Below are positions 58,087 through 58,902 of a stretch of 58,902 nucleotides of DNA, in pieces (the stretch's first letter is position 1; every line of letters starts with the position of its first letter). Both the position numbers and the translations under genes were made by a program. A model generated the notes under the pieces. That model was not told where the DNA came from and searched no databases. It saw only the letters and a program-made list of their open reading frames with translations. Origin of the DNA: Prevotella ihumii (GTDB taxonomy: Bacteria; Bacteroidota; Bacteroidia; Bacteroidales; Bacteroidaceae); NCBI RefSeq assembly GCF_900155655.1, contig NZ_LT706987.1, positions 2,278,300 through 2,337,201 of the forward strand. Direction: 5' to 3'.

Positions 58087-58256
58087 TCTGGAGTAACGTT
58101 TATCCTTGAGGTATTGCTAAGAGTATGAACATTTTATGATTTCATTATTTGATATTGAATTTGTTTGTTTCTCTTCTTGTACTCATAATTCTGTTTCTAT
58201 TAGATATAAGCGAATAAAGGAAGCCAAGGTAGAAGCCGTAGGGCTTTACCCAACTC

Positions 58257-58330
58257 AGTCCTATAGCTCAGTTGGTTAGAGCGCCACACTGATAATGTGG
58301 AGGTCGGCAGTTCAAGTCTGCCTGGGACTA
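58257..58330 (+). tRNA. tRNA-Ile (anticodon GAT)
   Basis: The acceptor stem AGTCCTA pairs with TGGGACT (one G-T). The anticodon arm CCACA-CTGATAA-TGTGG places GAT at 34-36. It lies in the 16S-23S spacer as usual. CCA is not encoded. Three tandem copies of its 3' part follow. Confidence 0.95.
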
Positions 58331-58486
58331 CACATCGCTGAAAGCAATGTGTAAAAGGCATGTTCAAGTCTGCCTGGGACTACACATCGCTGAAAGCAAT
58401 GTGTAAAAGGCATGTTCAAGTCTGCCTGGGACTACACATCGCTGAAAGCAATGTGTAAAAGGCATGTTCAAGTCTGCCTGGGACTA
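58331..58486 (+). repeat. Three 52-bp tandem repeats carrying the 3' part of tRNA-Ile
   Basis: Three identical units (58331-58382, 58383-58434, 58435-58486). Each has a CACATCGCT-GAA-AGCAATGTG hairpin, AAAAGGCATG, and then TTCAAGTCTGCCTGGGACTA, the last 20 bases of the tRNA (part of the T arm plus the 3' acceptor strand). Confidence 0.95.
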
Positions 58487-58563
58487 CTTCTTAAAATAAA
58501 GATTACACCTTATATAATATATACGAGCTGTATTCTTTTTCAATTATTCACTTACAATCCCTT

Positions 58564-58637
58564 GGGGGATTAGCTCAGCTGGCTAGAGCACCTGCCTTGC
58601 ACGCAGGGGGTCAACGGTTCGAATCCGTTATTCTCCA
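58564..58637 (+). tRNA. tRNA-Ala (anticodon TGC)
   Basis: The acceptor stem GGGGGAT pairs with ATTCTCC (two G-T pairs). The anticodon arm CCTGC-CTTGCAC-GCAGG gives TGC. It is the second spacer tRNA of the rRNA operon. Confidence 0.95.
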
Positions 58638-58837
58638 CTTCGTTGATGCGACCTTTTTAGGTCAACACTCGACATAGTTCTTTGACATATTGACACAAGC
58701 AAAAACTGTAAAGTAAAACTACAAAGTTCAAGATTTTTTTTTTTTAAGAAGTCTTATTTAATATGATTTCGAAATACAGCTGAAAGTATGAGCATCATTA
58801 TGCATCGGTAGCAATGCTGATGTATCAATGGCGAATA

Positions 58838-58902
58838 GAAAGTAATTAAGGGCGAATGGCGGATGCCTTGGCTCATGGAGGCGATGAAGGACGTGATAAG
58901 CT
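58838..58902 (+). rRNA. rrl: 23S ribosomal RNA, 5' end only
   Basis: AAGGGCGAATGGCGGATGCC followed by TTGGCTCATGGAGG and GATGAAGGACGTG matches the start of bacterial 23S. The gene runs off the window. The exact 5' end is estimated. Confidence 0.9.

Overview
The window looks like a Prevotella chromosome segment (order Bacteroidales, probably an oral Prevotella sensu lato). Evidence: a Bacteroidetes-type 16S rRNA gene, promoters of the TTTG-N20-TAnnTTTGC type, many starts without a Shine-Dalgarno sequence, type IX secretion (T9SS) sorting tails and BACON lipoproteins. Metabolism is anaerobic: a ferredoxin-linked 2-oxoacid oxidoreductase lies beside succinyl-CoA synthetase, and thiamine synthesis uses a Thi4 enzyme without the suicidal cysteine position filled.

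Layout. 0-3 kb: an ECF sigma factor followed by a decayed gene, then a DUF4435 (TOPRIM-like) protein with an AAA ATPase, a pair resembling PARIS anti-phage modules. 3-13 kb: cysteine desulfidase family protein, a conserved hypothetical, asd, a cation:proton antiporter overlapping a LolD-type ATPase, a CvfB-like S1 protein and a secreted leucine-rich-repeat protein. 12.8-13.9 kb: internally deleted IS256-type transposase and the tail of an HNH nuclease. 14-21.8 kb: sucCD, korAB, argR and a BI-1/YccA protein. 22-33.3 kb: secreted and lipoprotein genes, metG, a GH3-family protein, an Ig-like lipoprotein, rtcB and an internally deleted WYL regulator. 33.4-37.6 kb: tRNA-Gln, an orphan FecE-like ATPase and an IS1634-family element whose transposase is split by a small mobile element. 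37.9-46.5 kb: a five-gene exported cluster (two paralogous BACON lipoproteins, a subtilase, a PorV-like barrel, a CTD protein). 47-51.8 kb: TPP riboswitch and thiD-thiE-thiC-thi4-tenI/thiE2. 51.9-55.3 kb: AspT/YidE-type transporter, pyridoxal kinase, DKNYY-repeat protein. 56.2 kb to the end: rRNA operon with 16S, tRNA-Ile, tRNA-Ala and the start of 23S.

The most unusual content is between genes. One family of small elements has CCCAAATCGG terminal inverted repeats and 5-bp target duplications. Its insertion in the IS1634 transposase is precise: removing the element and one duplication restores a 625-residue reading frame. Some members carry a 9-bp GTCNGAC minisatellite in which the central base switches from purine to pyrimidine at the dyad centre. 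Other families are AACATATATGTT/CAAAGTTGAACTTTG palindromes (four loci) and a promoter-plus-terminator unit that may encode a small RNA (two loci). The 3' half of tRNA-Ile is amplified as three 52-bp tandem repeats in the rRNA spacer. The exported cluster at 37.9-46.5 kb is rich in the tetranucleotide CCGG (about 42 by hand count), which is almost absent from the surrounding genes, so it is probably a recent arrival.

All calls come from reading the sequence; no database search was run. Counts and homology names are by eye.
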